Positions 7,626-15,492 of a stretch of 23,423 nt of DNA are shown here, in pieces (within the stretch, counting starts at the first letter, position 1; every line of letters begins with the position of its first letter). The translations under genes and the position numbers were made by a program. A model generated the notes under the pieces. The model saw only the letters and a list, made by a program, of their open reading frames with translations. It had not been told where the DNA came from and searched no databases. The stretch comes from Sporomusaceae bacterium UBA1887 (GTDB taxonomy: Bacteria > Bacillota > Negativicutes > Sporomusales > DSM-15969), in contig DDHB01000096.1 of assembly GCA_002337925.1 (NCBI GenBank), positions 67,380-90,802 of the forward strand, written 5' to 3'.

Positions 7626-10600
7626 TTAGCACTGTGGTTTATCGCAGAAAGTATAGGCCTTATCAAAATGCGGTTTATCCTGCCAAAGAGTTTTATCTCC
7701 AACAATATATAGCTGTATTTTTGAGCGGGTAACTGCGACATTAAGGATATTGGGACTAGCGCTAGCCCAGTTTACAGCCCCCATGTTTTTGCCATCAGAG
7801 CCTACTCCCAAACATAGTATAACGGTGTTTGCTTGCTTTCCCTGGAATGTATGAATTGTACCGATGGAGGTACTAATCCATTTGCGTAGTTCTTTTTTAG
7901 GGATATCGAGCTTATTTTGAATGAATAAATCTGGCAGTACTTTACGGAAATGATTAATTAAGCCTGCTCTGACACTCCTAAATGGGGTAATCAAAAATAG
8001 GGAGGGTATTTTTAAATCTCCGTTTTCGGTTTGTCCAAGGGTTTTGAAGCTATCAAGCACAATTTCAGTTATTGCTTCAGCTTGATTGGGTACAAAGTGT
8101 CCATTTTGGCTAGTTCCTGATACATGTATCCACCGGCAAACTGCATTTTGATGATCCTTCGTGGCATATACCATTTTGTTGTCATAGGCAATTTTATTGG
8201 AAATGTGAAAAACCTGCTGTTGACAACGGTTATGTACGACAAGTGGCGCACCGATCCATAAGTCGTTTTCTTTCTCTAATGTCCGATACCCACCTATAAT
8301 ATTGATTAAGTCGGCAAGAGTCTGCACACTGGTATTTTTATCTTTAATCAACTGACTTTGATAGTAATAATCGGCTAATACTTGGATTACGTTATCGTGT
8401 AAAGTAACGACAGGCTCGATCTGCAACGGATCGCCTACGGCAATTACCTTCTTTGACCGCCATATGGCTCCAACTGCCGATTGGGGCATGGCTTGTCCGG
8501 CCTCATCTATAAAAAGATAGGCGATTTCGTTTTTGGGAATATCTTTTAGAAAGCTACTGACTGATGCGAAAGTAGTTGATATAACGGGAACGATCAAAAA
8601 TAAACTTTGGAGTAAAACTGGCGCTACAATTGGCAATTGCCTCTTCGGGATTTGTCCTCGCATCATTTTTCCGAAAGCATCAAGATTGCTTCGAAAATTC
8701 TTTGAATTGCATACAAAGGCCTTGTGAAGCTGAAGCGCTTCTAAAAAGAGTTGTTCTCTTAATATGTTTAATGCAGAATATCCCCAGGGGGATGATTTAC
8801 TGATATCAGTAGGTTGCTTAATAAAATATTGGTCTATACGATATGGGGCTTCCATCTCAGCACGAAAAGCTTCTAGCCCAGCCTCAAGATGTGCAATTTT
8901 TTCGCAGACTGCGTTTCTCTCTTTTTCTATACTTTTCTTTTGGTGACTTAATGCTTTTATTTGTTTTTGGATTGAGTCCAGTTTATCCCGCATATTGACT
9001 AAATCAATACTGTTTTGCTCTAATGCATTAACTATTTCTGTATATTTTTGAACTAATTTATGCTTAGGCCATATCATCTTTTTTAGCCATAGTAACCGGT
9101 CAATGCTACTTAAGTCCAACTTTTGCAAGAGCAAAAGTTCTTTTCGTTGCGTATAGCCCAAGATATCATTTTGGCAAGTGACTAGCTGTTCTTCAGTCTT
9201 TTGAATCTGCGATTCCAAAATTTGCAGAGAATCGATCAATGCAGACAAATTAGTATTACTTTCCAGTAACAGACATGTCTGATTATATATTGTTTGGATA
9301 CGCGCATACTCGCTTTTTATTTGCTTGAGGGTATGATTAAAAGACTGTTTTGCTTTATTCCATTCTTCAGGTGAAATGCGTTTGACTTTTTCCCTTAATT
9401 CTTTATTAAAGTCATATTTTAAGTCTTTTTCTTCTTCTTTAGCTATCGGCCAAAATTTATCAATAAAGGTAGTCCTTTTACGTTTATTGCCAAGTGAAGC
9501 TGCGTTGAGTGCCCATGTTGTTCCGTCACCGAAGATCATATCAGAGACTTCGGAAAAATAGTGATAGTCACTGCTTTGATACTTTTCAGGCATTTCGCTG
9601 ATGGAAGGCAGTTCATTCGTAATATTTTCAACAGCACTGTTATTGTTGGACGTAACTAATATTCCATGGCCTTTAATTGCGGGCGCAATGTCCCTTATTT
9701 CATTAGAAAAATTCTTATAAGAAATTGAACATAACACCTCTTGGTTAAAAGCACTATCAGGCATATCAAGTCTAGCCATTTCTATAGCACGCTCTACAAT
9801 AATTGCTGCAATGATATCTTTAAGCAGTGTTGTTTTGCCTGTACCCGGAGGACCATTGACTGAAAAAAAATCCTGCTGGTACTTAGTATCTTTACACATA
9901 AAAGCATTGACAGCTATCTGTTGCATAAAACGCATGCCATAATTACTAGGCCAGCGACCGAAGGGTAAATGAGTTGGAGACATTAATTCAAGTTGAGCCT
10001 TAATATCTGACTCAACATTTACTCTTTGTCCAGACTGTTGTGACATGTATTGTGCAAAGGCTTGCCCATAATCGGTGCAGTCTTCTTGCAGGCTTTCAAT
10101 GATTCGCTCAAGATCCCTGATATAAAAACTATTGAGGAGATCATTTTGTTTGACTAGCTCATCAATGGCTTCATTTTTCGCGTTAGTCTCTTCCAATAAA
10201 TCGTCATTGGTATTATCTTCAAGATTTCCAGAGGGTAAGGGCATTTCAGTCACTTTTATTTTGTCAGCATCTTCTAAAACCATATCAATACGTAACCAGC
10301 AATCAGAAAAGGCAATATCCCAGTTTATCTGAGACGCAAAGTAATTTCGAGTAGCTTCTAAAAAGTCATAAGTATATGGTTCTTTGTTATCATTGAGATA
10401 CTGAAACAGCTTAAGCTCAAATGCTTTAAAGTCTTTATCCCACTGGTCAATAACAATTCCACCATCTTTTACTCTGTGAATAGCCCAAGGGAAAGATGAT
10501 ATGCGAAAACTTTCCGAATCAAAAACACCAATAGGAGATAAATTGAACATGCAAAAACAACTTTCATCGTCTCCTGAATCCCGAAATTTCATCGGTGTTT

Positions 10601-10829
10601 TCATACCTTTTTCTAAGGCGCATAGTGCGCTGTCCATTCGGAAGATTCCGAGGTAAATAGCATAGCGTCGGAGCTTCTTGGAAGCAGGTATTGTAGGGGT
10701 TTCTAAATCTGGGAATTGAGATTTGCAATTGATGGAATGAGTCTTTATGAAAGGACTATCTTGATCATTCAAAATATAAGGATAAAAATGTTCTAACTTA
10801 TGCCAATATTGAAGTGTCTTGTAATCCAT
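7626..10829 (-). CDS. Superfamily-1 (Upf1/AAA_11-AAA_12-type) helicase with coiled-coil insert
   Basis: A 1067-aa protein. An uncharacterised N-terminal region (1-300) precedes a split SF1 core: Walker A GPPGTGKTT at 326-334, motif Ia TSNNNSAVENI at about 393-403, Walker B FIDEAGQAMPQ at 774-784, motif III GDPLQIEP at 799-806, and near the C-terminus GTIHTFQGKQANTVIL and NVAVTRSKIQLYIVGD for motifs V and VI. Between motifs Ia and II lies an insert of over 300 residues, much of it predicted coiled coil (about 480-665, rich in E, K, Q, L). All ATPase motifs are intact. AAAGGGTG upstream supports the ATG at 10829. It is convergent with the GAP1 operon and less AT-rich than it. Large SF1 helicases of this build occur in defence islands and also as RNA/DNA remodelling enzymes; which applies here cannot be told. 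Confidence 0.88.
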   Translation of the reverse strand: MDYKTLQYWHKLEHFYPYILNDQDSPFIKTHSINCKSQFPDLETPTIPASKKLRRYAIYLGIFRMDSALCALEKGMKTPMKFRDSGDDESCFCMFNLSPIGVFDSESFRISSFPWAIHRVKDGGIVIDQWDKDFKAFELKLFQYLNDNKEPYTYDFLEATRNYFASQINWDIAFSDCWLRIDMVLEDADKIKVTEMPLPSGNLEDNTNDDLLEETNAKNEAIDELVKQNDLLNSFYIRDLERIIESLQEDCTDYGQAFAQYMSQQSGQRVNVESDIKAQLELMSPTHLPFGRWPSNYGMRFMQQIAVNAFMCKDTKYQQDFFSVNGPPGTGKTTLLKDIIAAIIVERAIEMARLDMPDSAFNQEVLCSISYKNFSNEIRDIAPAIKGHGILVTSNNNSAVENITNELPSISEMPEKYQSSDYHYFSEVSDMIFGDGTTWALNAASLGNKRKRTTFIDKFWPIAKEEEKDLKYDFNKELREKVKRISPEEWNKAKQSFNHTLKQIKSEYARIQTIYNQTCLLLESNTNLSALIDSLQILESQIQKTEEQLVTCQNDILGYTQRKELLLLQKLDLSSIDRLLWLKKMIWPKHKLVQKYTEIVNALEQNSIDLVNMRDKLDSIQKQIKALSHQKKSIEKERNAVCEKIAHLEAGLEAFRAEMEAPYRIDQYFIKQPTDISKSSPWGYSALNILREQLFLEALQLHKAFVCNSKNFRSNLDAFGKMMRGQIPKRQLPIVAPVLLQSLFLIVPVISTTFASVSSFLKDIPKNEIAYLFIDEAGQAMPQSAVGAIWRSKKVIAVGDPLQIEPVVTLHDNVIQVLADYYYQSQLIKDKNTSVQTLADLINIIGGYRTLEKENDLWIGAPLVVHNRCQQQVFHISNKIAYDNKMVYATKDHQNAVCRWIHVSGTSQNGHFVPNQAEAITEIVLDSFKTLGQTENGDLKIPSLFLITPFRSVRAGLINHFRKVLPDLFIQNKLDIPKKELRKWISTSIGTIHTFQGKQANTVILCLGVGSDGKNMGAVNWASASPNILNVAVTRSKIQLYIVGDKTLWQDKPHFDKAYTFCDKPQC

Positions 10830-10884
10830 CTAATCACCCTTTGATTTTTTATGCCAAGCCTGATTGATATCTTAGTACTTTTTA

Positions 10885-10893
10885 AGTATAGCA
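10885..10893 (-). promoter_or_regulatory. Possible extended -10 promoter of the helicase
   Basis: On the minus strand TGCTATACT forms a TGn extended -10 box 56 bases before the helicase start codon. No good -35 box is visible, which is allowed for extended -10 promoters. Confidence 0.35.
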
Positions 10894-11005
10894 TACATAC
10901 TAGGACCTGGTTTACAGAGTATGGTTTGATTTATAAAATCGGTATGGTTGTATAGGAAGCATAATAAAGATAGTGTTTATATCCTTTAACTAATCGTCTC
11001 GACAT

Positions 11006-11055
11006 AAAAATGCCTAAAGCATCTGAAGTGGCGTTAAGATGCTTTAGGCATTTTT
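11006..11055. terminator. Bidirectional terminator between XRE gene and helicase
   Basis: A perfect 19-bp inverted repeat (AAAAATGCCTAAAGCATCT at 11006-11024 and its complement at 11037-11055) with a 12-base loop. The A run on one side and T run on the other give a T-rich tail in both directions. On the minus strand it closes the XRE gene that stops at 11070 and isolates the helicase from it. Confidence 0.85.
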
Positions 11056-11069
11056 ATAATTTGCACTAT

Positions 11070-11297
11070 TTATCTTCTTCTTGAGTTATCAGATAAGCCA
11101 ACTAAATAATCTAGCGACACATTGAAGAATTCAGCTAGAGCAATACTGGCCTCAAGACTGGGAGTACGAACTCCCTTTTCCCAATTACCTATCGTTTGTT
11201 TAACTAAACTTAATTCATTTGCTAATTGTTCAAGGGTAAGATTTTGAGACATTCGTAATGTTCGTAAGCGCTCACAAAAAATTTCTTGTCTAAACAT
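11070..11297 (-). CDS. XRE-family (Cro/CI-type) HTH regulator, 75 aa
   Basis: A small one-domain DNA-binding protein. The lambda-repressor-type helix-turn-helix covers about residues 9-64 (RLRTLRMSQNLTLEQLANEL, then KQTIGNWEKGVRTPSLEASI and ALAEFFNVSLDYLVGLSD). No effector or protease domain is attached. A clear AAGGGGGA site precedes the ATG. Just upstream lie two identical 18-bp direct repeats, the likely operator through which it represses itself. It is separated from the downstream helicase by a bidirectional terminator, so co-transcription is unlikely, but it could still control neighbouring genes. Small XRE regulators like this often sit in mobile or defence-linked regions. Confidence 0.85.
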   Translation of the reverse strand: MFRQEIFCERLRTLRMSQNLTLEQLANELSLVKQTIGNWEKGVRTPSLEASIALAEFFNVSLDYLVGLSDNSRRR

Positions 11298-11315
11298 AGA
11301 AAATCCCCCTTGACT

Positions 11316-11367
11316 GTCTTCTAAATGTGGACTACAATAAATGCATTGAGTCTTCTAAATGTGGACT
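11316..11367. promoter_or_regulatory. Tandem 18-bp direct repeats, candidate XRE operator
   Basis: The sequence GTCTTCTAAATGTGGACT occurs identically at 11316-11333 and 11350-11367, repeat starts 34 bases (about three helix turns) apart, beginning 19 bases upstream of the XRE start codon. Each unit is itself a loose dyad (GTC..C.....G..GAC). This is what an autoregulatory XRE operator looks like; binding is inferred. Confidence 0.6.
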
Positions 11368-11536
11368 TGAGGCGATTGCTAAAATGAAAGAGGGTAGTAG
11401 TTAGAGCGCATTAAAAAATACCCAACAACTACTATCTAATTCTAAAAATATATAAAGAAAAGCGTATTTCATAGCCAAATAGTTTGGATACTTGGAGATA
11501 TATCGAGTGGGATGTGCCTCAACTGTAATTTATCCC

Positions 11537-11866
11537 TTACTTCGTCTCTTCCCGCTTCCGAATCCCGTGCTTATACAGCACAAACTCCTCAATCAACGCA
11601 ATTTCCTTTTTTACTTCCTCGGGCAGGTTATATTTCTCATGATCTTCCCGAATGATTGGTGCAGGTTTAGCCTCTGTAAAAAATTCAGCCAGAGAGATTT
11701 CGAGGGCCTGACAGATTTTCTCCAGAGTTGTAACGTTAGGATTTTTTTTACCGATTTCAATATCCCGCAAGGTAGCCTGACCGATTCCGGCAAGCTGAGC
11801 GAGTTTATTGGTTGAGTAATTCTTTTCTGTCCGCAACTGAATAATGCGTCTGGCAGTATTCATCAT
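11537..11866 (-). CDS. XRE-family HTH regulator, 109 aa
   Basis: An N-terminal lambda-type HTH (about residues 4-60; RIIQLRTEKNYSTNKLAQLA, then GQATLRDIEIGKKNPNVTTL and EKICQALEISLAEFFTE) is followed by a charged tail of about 45 residues. The longer frame from GTG 11917 is rejected because GGAGG lies 7 bases before the internal ATG-ATG pair, and the extra 17 residues are hydrophobic and unlike the family. It is divergent from the aconitase-X operon and may control the plus-strand promoter at 11937-11965, which lies in the shared intergenic region. The tail is similar in style to SinR-like or phage-type repressors that carry an oligomerisation helix; no closer identity can be given. Confidence 0.85.
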   Translation of the reverse strand: MMNTARRIIQLRTEKNYSTNKLAQLAGIGQATLRDIEIGKKNPNVTTLEKICQALEISLAEFFTEAKPAPIIREDHEKYNLPEEVKKEIALIEEFVLYKHGIRKREETK

Positions 11867-12221
11867 ATTATATCCTCCAATTAACGCTAAAGCAATTATA
11901 GGTAAAAGGAATTCCACATTAACTAACGCAAAAACATTGACAACTTAAAGCATTTGCATTAGAATGAAACTTATGAAAGGGGGAGTTATTTTTTTAAACA
12001 GAACGGAATCGTTCACAAAAACCACATAAAGGAGTTGGTGAAGGCGTTGCAATAATCAGCAGCATTACTATGGGCGAATGCTGTTTATTTGTCATGCCCT
12101 GCATGCGTTGGCGCGCATACAGGAAGAGTGTGAGTTTCCAGAACAATCCATTTCCATTATAGCGCAACAATAAAAAAACGTAAACCTTTGTTAGAAATCC
12201 CGGTAGGTAGGAGGGATTAAT
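11867..12221. other. Divergent intergenic region, promoter and unassigned short frames
   Basis: 355 bases between the divergent XRE gene and the aconitase-X gene. It holds a sigma-A promoter at 11937-11965 and, on the minus strand, the GGAGG site of the XRE gene. A 17-codon frame (ATG 11973, ending ESFTKTT) has no good ribosome site. Further on, an AAAGGAG precedes TTG/GTG codons that end after a few codons. In another frame, a peptide reading GRMLFICHALHALARIQEEC and ending SIIAQQ looks protein-like but has no convincing start. The heptamer TAAAGCA occurs both near the XRE start and inside the plus-strand promoter spacer. I assign no gene here. Confidence 0.4.
11937..11965 (+). promoter_or_regulatory. 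Sigma-A promoter toward the aconitase-X operon
   Basis: TTGACA (11937-11942), a 17-base spacer and TAGAAT (11960-11965) match the housekeeping consensus closely. The leader to the first gene at 12222 would be about 250 bases, long enough for further control, though no riboswitch fold was recognised. Confidence 0.65.
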
Positions 12222-13460
12222 ATGAAGTTAACTATTGAAGAGCAAGCCATAGTAGGCGGAAGTGAAGGCAAGGTCCGGAAAAAGGCGATGGAGTTGCTTG
12301 TGCATTACGGAGAGGCAATCGATGCAGAAAGACTTATCGATACGAACAATGTCTGCGGCGACATCAGGCTGGATACGGTACTGTCAATGCTCAACCTAGA
12401 GTCTTCAGAGCTTAGTGACTTCCCTGCAGTCAAGGCATATTCCTGTCAAATGGGGACTGGCTTAGACCCAGAACAGTGGCAGCTCCAAGGCGTAACTCAG
12501 GAACAATATGAAGCGCAGGTGGCTGATGAAGCGTTTGCTGCTTCCATCAGCGTCAATCAGTTGTGTACCTGCGCACCTTATCTGGTCGGCAATGTACCTG
12601 TTAAAGGCGAGCATTGTGCCTGGTTGAAGTCGTCTGCTGTGGTGTATATCAACTCGGTATTCGGTGCCCGCTCTAATGGGGAAAGCAGCGAGGTAGTTAT
12701 AGCTGCTATGCTTACCGGTAAGATTCCTTATTGGGGACTTCATCTTCCCGAAAATCGCCTGGGCACGCATCTCATTAACGTTGAGTGGGAAGTGAAGAGT
12801 GCGCTGGACTGGGAGCTGTTAGGCTATTATACCGGACAGCTGGTGAAAACAGGCAAGCCGGTTTTTTACAGCATCCAACATGTACCCAATTTGCGCAGGC
12901 TGAAAGGCCTGAGTGCAGCCTTACAGGCAGCGGGTGAGTGTGAGCTGTTCCACATACCCGGTATTACCGCCGACGCCCGTAATCTGAATGATGCTTTTGG
13001 CGGCAAGCAGCCTCTGGATGTGCTGCGCTTCGGCAAGGCCGAGCGTATGCTGGCCTTTGATATGCTCAATGCCTGTGCCCACGACACTACAGTTGATTGG
13101 GTGATCCTCGGCTGTCCCCCTTGTTCGCTGGAAGAATTGGGCGAGCTTTGCCGCCTGCTTGCAGGCCGGAAGGTACACAGCAATGTGAGTTTATGGATTA
13201 TTACGCCCCGTGCTTTGCAGACGGTGGCTGACCGCACTGGCTATACCCGCATCATCAACGAAGCGGGAGGAGTGTTGATGAGTGATGCCTGTCCGGCTGA
13301 GGGCAGAGTGAAACCGCAAGGTGCCAAGGTAGTGGCGACCAATTCAGCCAAGCAGGCGCACTGCCTGACTGGCATACCCGGTATGCAATGCTGGTTCGGC
13401 TCGACAGCAGACTGCATTACGGCTGCTGTTACCGGCAAGTGGCAGGGAGAACTGAAATGA
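12222..13460 (+). CDS. Aconitase X (AcnX) catalytic large subunit
   Basis: A 412-aa protein of the aconitase-X (DUF521) family, Fe-S or metal-dependent dehydratases. Known members act on cis-3-hydroxy-L-proline or mevalonate 5-phosphate. Visible family blocks are LTIEEQAIVGGSEG at the N-terminus, AERLIDTNNVCGD, SCQMGTGLD, TCAPYLVGN, WLKSSAVVYINSVFGAR, LGCPPCSLEEL and SDACP. Cys298 and Cys357 are candidates for cluster ligands. The length equals that of the large subunit alone. The small swivelling subunit (DUF126) that normally sits next door or is fused is not seen in the window, which is odd. AGGAGGGA lies just before the ATG. It starts a four-gene operon with a dicarboxylate-type carrier, suggesting uptake and dehydration of an organic acid. 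The actual substrate cannot be read from sequence. Confidence 0.85.
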   Translation: MKLTIEEQAIVGGSEGKVRKKAMELLVHYGEAIDAERLIDTNNVCGDIRLDTVLSMLNLESSELSDFPAVKAYSCQMGTGLDPEQWQLQGVTQEQYEAQVADEAFAASISVNQLCTCAPYLVGNVPVKGEHCAWLKSSAVVYINSVFGARSNGESSEVVIAAMLTGKIPYWGLHLPENRLGTHLINVEWEVKSALDWELLGYYTGQLVKTGKPVFYSIQHVPNLRRLKGLSAALQAAGECELFHIPGITADARNLNDAFGGKQPLDVLRFGKAERMLAFDMLNACAHDTTVDWVILGCPPCSLEELGELCRLLAGRKVHSNVSLWIITPRALQTVADRTGYTRIINEAGGVLMSDACPAEGRVKPQGAKVVATNSAKQAHCLTGIPGMQCWFGSTADCITAAVTGKWQGELK

Positions 13461-13491
13461 TGTTACAAGCAAAGGGAGGCAGAGGGCGAAC

Positions 13492-14853
13492 ATGACCATG
13501 ATGATCATCACAGGAATCGTCATTGCCTGGGTTGTCTATATGATTGTCAAAAAGTATTATCCCCAGGCGGTACTGTTAACGGCAGGCATGATCCTGCTGC
13601 TGGCAGCGTGCCAGCTTAGCAATACGGCTTTGCTCGAAGGAAAACAATCCTCCGGTTCGGTCTTTTTAGATATTTTTCATACCGGCAGTGTTTTGCTCAG
13701 TTCCCGCGTTGCCGGGCTGGGGCTGACGATTATGTCCATTGCCGGGTTTGCCAGGTATATGGAGTACATCGGGGCAAGTAAAGCGCTATTTGCCGTAGTG
13801 GCCTCGCCGATTAAACATATTAAATCACCCTATTTGCTGCTGGTGCTGAGCTTTTTTATGAGTCAGTTTTTGGTCTTGTTCATTCCCAGCCATGCCGGAT
13901 TGGGACTCTTGCTCATGGTCATGTTGTATCCTGTTCTGATCCGGGCCGGTGTGAGCAAGCTGTCGGCACTGGGTGTTATCGGCTGTGCGCAGTACATGGA
14001 CGTAGGCCCCGGTTCGGGCAATGCCATTCTGGCTGCGAATCTCTGTAAGCTTGATCCGGCTGTATACTTCGTCAATCACCAGCTGCCCATCTTTGTTGTC
14101 ACCACCTTGCTGCTGGGGGCTACTCACTATATTGTGCAAAAATGGTGGGACAAGAAAGAGGGCTTTACCGGCCAGGATGCCTCGCTGGATTATGGGAAGG
14201 AAGAGGACAGCCGTCCGCCGTTACTGTATGCGATTTTACCCGTCATTCCTATGCTTCTTATTCTTGGCTTCAGCCCGCTGTTTAAAAGCACAATCAAGAT
14301 GGATGTTGTTACGGCGATGTTTGTCAGTACTTTTATCAGCATGGCCTTCGAGTATGTACGGTTGAAAGACTTTCGCGCTGTCTTGCAGAGTCTGAAGTAT
14401 TTGTATGAAGGTATGGGCAACAGCTTTGCGACGGTAGTCAGCTTGATCGTTGCCGGTGAAGTATTTGCCGCCGGTCTGATGAAGATTGGCGCCGTTGATG
14501 CGCTGACGGCAGGGGCACAGGAGCTGGGCCTGGGGGTTCAGGCGCTCATTATCCTGTTTTGTATTGTCATTGCCTGCTGTGCTTTTTTGATGGGGTCAGG
14601 CAATGCAGCGTTCTTCTCTTTTGCCGCTCTTACCCCGAAGATTGCGGCGGCACTGCATATAGAGGTGATTACACTGCTGCTGCCGATGCAGATTATGACC
14701 AGCTTTGGCCGTGTTGTGTCACCGATTACTGCCGCTATTGTTGCGATTGCCGGGGTGGCAGGCGTGTCACCGATGCAGGTGGTCAAGCGGACCGCCATTC
14801 CGATGGCAGTCGCGGCACTTGTCAATGTGGCCTTTGTTTTTATCAACTCATAA
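13492..14853 (+). CDS. dcuC: DcuC-family anaerobic C4-dicarboxylate carrier
   Basis: A 453-aa, very hydrophobic protein with about 12 membrane helices. DcuC marks are the GFARYMEYIGASKALFAVV block, the LFIPSHAGLGLLLMVM segment, the QYMDVGPGSGNAILAAN loop and a second half with GSGNAAFFSFAALTPKIAA, an inverted-repeat-like second glycine-rich loop. The family exchanges or takes up succinate, fumarate and related acids under anaerobic conditions in the inner membrane. It follows the aconitase-X gene by 31 bases and precedes the DUF1847 gene by 13, so it is in the middle of one operon. AAAGGGAGG lies about 12 bases before the first ATG; in-frame ATGs at 13498 and 13501 are alternatives. The operon context suggests that it brings in the substrate of the neighbouring dehydratase. 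Substrate could differ from the classical C4 acids. Confidence 0.85.
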   Translation: MTMMIITGIVIAWVVYMIVKKYYPQAVLLTAGMILLLAACQLSNTALLEGKQSSGSVFLDIFHTGSVLLSSRVAGLGLTIMSIAGFARYMEYIGASKALFAVVASPIKHIKSPYLLLVLSFFMSQFLVLFIPSHAGLGLLLMVMLYPVLIRAGVSKLSALGVIGCAQYMDVGPGSGNAILAANLCKLDPAVYFVNHQLPIFVVTTLLLGATHYIVQKWWDKKEGFTGQDASLDYGKEEDSRPPLLYAILPVIPMLLILGFSPLFKSTIKMDVVTAMFVSTFISMAFEYVRLKDFRAVLQSLKYLYEGMGNSFATVVSLIVAGEVFAAGLMKIGAVDALTAGAQELGLGVQALIILFCIVIACCAFLMGSGNAAFFSFAALTPKIAAALHIEVITLLLPMQIMTSFGRVVSPITAAIVAIAGVAGVSPMQVVKRTAIPMAVAALVNVAFVFINS

Positions 14854-14866
14854 GGAGCTATTCAAT

Positions 14867-15460
14867 ATGAAGTGTGCGAAATGTACTCACCACAAGTGCT
14901 ATCTGGCAGGGCAGAATTGTACGGGAATGACTGCTGATGCTGTACATGCAGCCTATACGGACGAACGCCTGGCGATGATGCGGGCGGCGGCTTGCACGGA
15001 AGCGCGGTTTTATAATCAGCTTACCCGCCTGGAAGAGACAGCCGAATTTTGCAAGCTCATGGACTATACGAAAATTGGTGTGGCTTTCTGTATCGGTCTT
15101 AGCGAGGAAGCAAAACTGATCGAAGCGTATTTTGCCAAAAGCTTTCAGGTCTATTCGGTTTGCTGCAAGGTATGCGGGATCGCAAAAGAGCAGCTGGCGC
15201 TGGAGCAGATCAAGGCCGGTGCCCGCGAAACGATGTGCAACCCGCTTATGCAGGCCAGGCTGCTGCAGGATAAAGCTGTTGAGTTTTGTGTTACGGTGGG
15301 TTTATGTGTTGGTCATGATGCCCTGTTTGCCGGTGCCTGCCAGGTACCTGTATCCTGCTTAGCGGCAAAGGACAGAGTGCTTGCTCATAACCCGCTGGGG
15401 GCTGTGTACTCGCGCTATTGGCGCAGGAAGCTGGGGATTCAGCCGGAGGGACAAGTGTAG
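14867..15460 (+). CDS. DUF1847 cysteine-rich protein
   Basis: A 197-aa protein of the DUF1847 family. The N-terminus has a CxxC-x4-C cluster (MKCAKCTHHKC) followed by NCTG. A second cysteine group, SVCCKVCG, is in the middle, and single cysteines occur in the FCIGLS and LCVGHD motifs. Such a pattern suggests metal or Fe-S binding, and the fold is probably cytosolic. Function is not established. ATG 14867 is selected over the longer frame because AAGGAG, overlapping the DcuC stop codon, is 9 bases upstream and the DUF1847 homology begins exactly there. It is the third gene of the aconitase-X operon, 32 bases before the aminotransferase-like gene. It may serve as an accessory redox or metal protein for the dehydratase, which is speculation. 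Confidence 0.85.
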   Translation: MKCAKCTHHKCYLAGQNCTGMTADAVHAAYTDERLAMMRAAACTEARFYNQLTRLEETAEFCKLMDYTKIGVAFCIGLSEEAKLIEAYFAKSFQVYSVCCKVCGIAKEQLALEQIKAGARETMCNPLMQARLLQDKAVEFCVTVGLCVGHDALFAGACQVPVSCLAAKDRVLAHNPLGAVYSRYWRRKLGIQPEGQV

Positions 15461-15492
15461 CTTGGAGAGTGAGAAGGGAGAGGTGGATCGTG

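Noticed and set aside
11392..11436. Imperfect inverted repeat GGTAGTAGTT / AACTACTATC
   Set aside because: One mismatch, a long spacer and no T run; could be chance, and no role could be linked to it.
11492..11815. 107-codon plus-strand open frame
   Set aside because: It lies antisense over the 109-aa XRE gene, has no ribosome site and no family likeness; it is a shadow frame.
14559..14870. Cysteine-rich open frame within the DcuC gene
   Set aside because: Out of frame with a clear membrane carrier gene; composition is that of a shifted GC-rich frame.
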